A stretch of DNA of 6,270 nucleotides, from NCBI GenBank assembly GCA_937965925.1, contig CALCME010000036.1, positions 1-6,270 on the forward strand, given 5' to 3'. The DNA is from Candidatus Absconditabacterales bacterium (GTDB taxonomy: Bacteria > Patescibacteriota > Gracilibacteria > Absconditabacterales > Absconditicoccaceae). The position numbers and the translations under genes were made by a program. Every line of letters starts with the position of its first letter. Position 1 is the stretch's first letter. A model generated the notes under the pieces. The model had not been told where the DNA came from and did no database searches. It was given only the letters and a program-made list of their open reading frames with translations. Below are positions 5,948 to 6,270 of the stretch, in pieces.

Positions 5948-6100
5948 TTGTTTCTGCTTTATCTCCTATTTTTTCTTGTATATGGAAGTACACTGGATGT
6001 GGCTCAAGATATAACTCTTCGTGACCCTACAACAGGAGGATGGGAGTTGAAACTAGAAAATAGAAGAGACAAAATGGTGTGGAGTTCAAGAACGTTCTAG
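5948..6100 (+). CDS. Possible short secreted or membrane peptide, 50 residues
   Basis: A frame without any stop runs from TTG 5948 to TAG 6098-6100. It encodes a hydrophobic segment (MFLLYLLFFLVYG, residues 1-13) followed by a polar part, including DITLRDPTTGGWELKLE and ending RDKMVWSSRTF. This has the layout of a signal peptide or membrane anchor plus a short exposed domain. The frame stays open upstream but crosses the preceding terminator, so the true start should lie after 5930; TTG is the only standard start I see there. No glycine is encoded by TGA, unlike the neighbours, and no Shine-Dalgarno is present. It may be a real small protein, a decayed remnant, or non-coding RNA. I do not recognise a family. 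Confidence 0.35.
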   Translation: MFLLYLLFFLVYGSTLDVAQDITLRDPTTGGWELKLENRRDKMVWSSRTF

Positions 6101-6126
6101 TGTGAAGTTGATGCTGTAATAGATTT

Positions 6127-6156
6127 AAAAGTCTGTCAATTTTTGACAGACTTTTT
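6127..6156 (+). terminator. Strong intrinsic terminator, possibly bidirectional
   Basis: AAAAGTCTGTCAA (6127-6139) pairs perfectly over 13 bases with TTGACAGACTTTT (6143-6155) around a TTT loop and ends in a T-run. The matching A-run on the 5' side allows function in both directions. It marks the end of a transcript covering the 5931-6126 interval. Confidence 0.88.
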
Positions 6157-6219
6157 GTTTATATGTATACTTGTAGTAAATGTAAAAATATGTTTTATTA
6201 CTAATTAAAATATATTGTA

Positions 6220-6270
6220 ATGAAAACAAAATTGATATCCTCTATAGGAAGTAGGCTTCTCATGATTTGT
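6220..6270 (+). CDS. Possible start of a gene running off the right edge
   Basis: ATG 6220 opens a frame that stays open for 17 codons to the window end (MKTKLISSIGSRLLMIC). It follows an AT-rich stretch with TATATT four bases before the ATG, compatible with a near-leaderless promoter. Too little is visible to name a product, and a Lys-rich start leading to hydrophobic residues could be a signal peptide. The call rests on position and start codon only. Confidence 0.35.
   Translation, partial: MKTKLISSIGSRLLMIC

Noticed and set aside
5807..6100. 97-residue ORF starting at ATG 5807
   Set aside because: Its first part overlaps the end of the 85-residue gene and reads through an intrinsic terminator; only the part after 5930 is kept as a possible short peptide.
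1..6270. CRISPR array, insertion sequence or prophage
   Set aside because: No regularly spaced repeats, transposase, inverted terminal repeats or phage genes are visible.

Overview
The window comes from a bacterium that reads UGA as glycine (translation table 25), which points to the Candidate Phyla Radiation lineages Gracilibacteria or Absconditabacteria (SR1). I cannot decide between the two from the sequence alone. Under the standard code every real gene here is chopped up by TGA. With TGA read as Gly, long and recognisable proteins appear, and all complete genes end in TAG or TAA, never TGA. Close to a hundred in-frame TGA codons fall in the genes, many at glycines that are invariant in known families. 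The window also carries a tRNA with anticodon UCA and a glycine-type acceptor end, which is the expected decoder.

Layout, all on the + strand. Positions 1-564 hold the 3' part of pyrH (UMP kinase). Positions 602-3031 encode a large secreted multidomain protein of 809 residues: signal peptide, Cys-containing N-terminal region with SLH-like stretches, thrombospondin type 3 calcium-binding repeats, two PKD-like domains, a Gly/Asp-rich linker written largely in TGA codons, and a Cys-rich tail. Positions 3032-3161 are intergenic, with small tandem repeats. Positions 3162-4232 encode a FemAB-family aminoacyltransferase. Then come tRNA-Gly(UCA) at 4345-4418, a 75-residue two-helix membrane protein at 4452-4679, and a cluster of seven tRNAs at 4713-5474 (Tyr, Ala, Arg, Glu, Pro, Phe, Ile) closed by an intrinsic terminator. 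Positions 5593-5850 encode an unrecognised 85-residue hydrophilic protein with its own promoter and terminator. Positions 5931-6156 form a short unit with a possible 50-residue secreted or membrane peptide, again ending in a strong hairpin. The start of another gene may lie at 6220.

Functionally the window mixes pyrimidine nucleotide supply (pyrH), cell-surface building (secreted TSP3/PKD protein, FemAB enzyme, small membrane protein) and translation (eight tRNAs). The most instructive point is that recoded genes and the tRNA that makes them readable sit within a few kilobases of each other. None of the gene starts has a convincing Shine-Dalgarno sequence.
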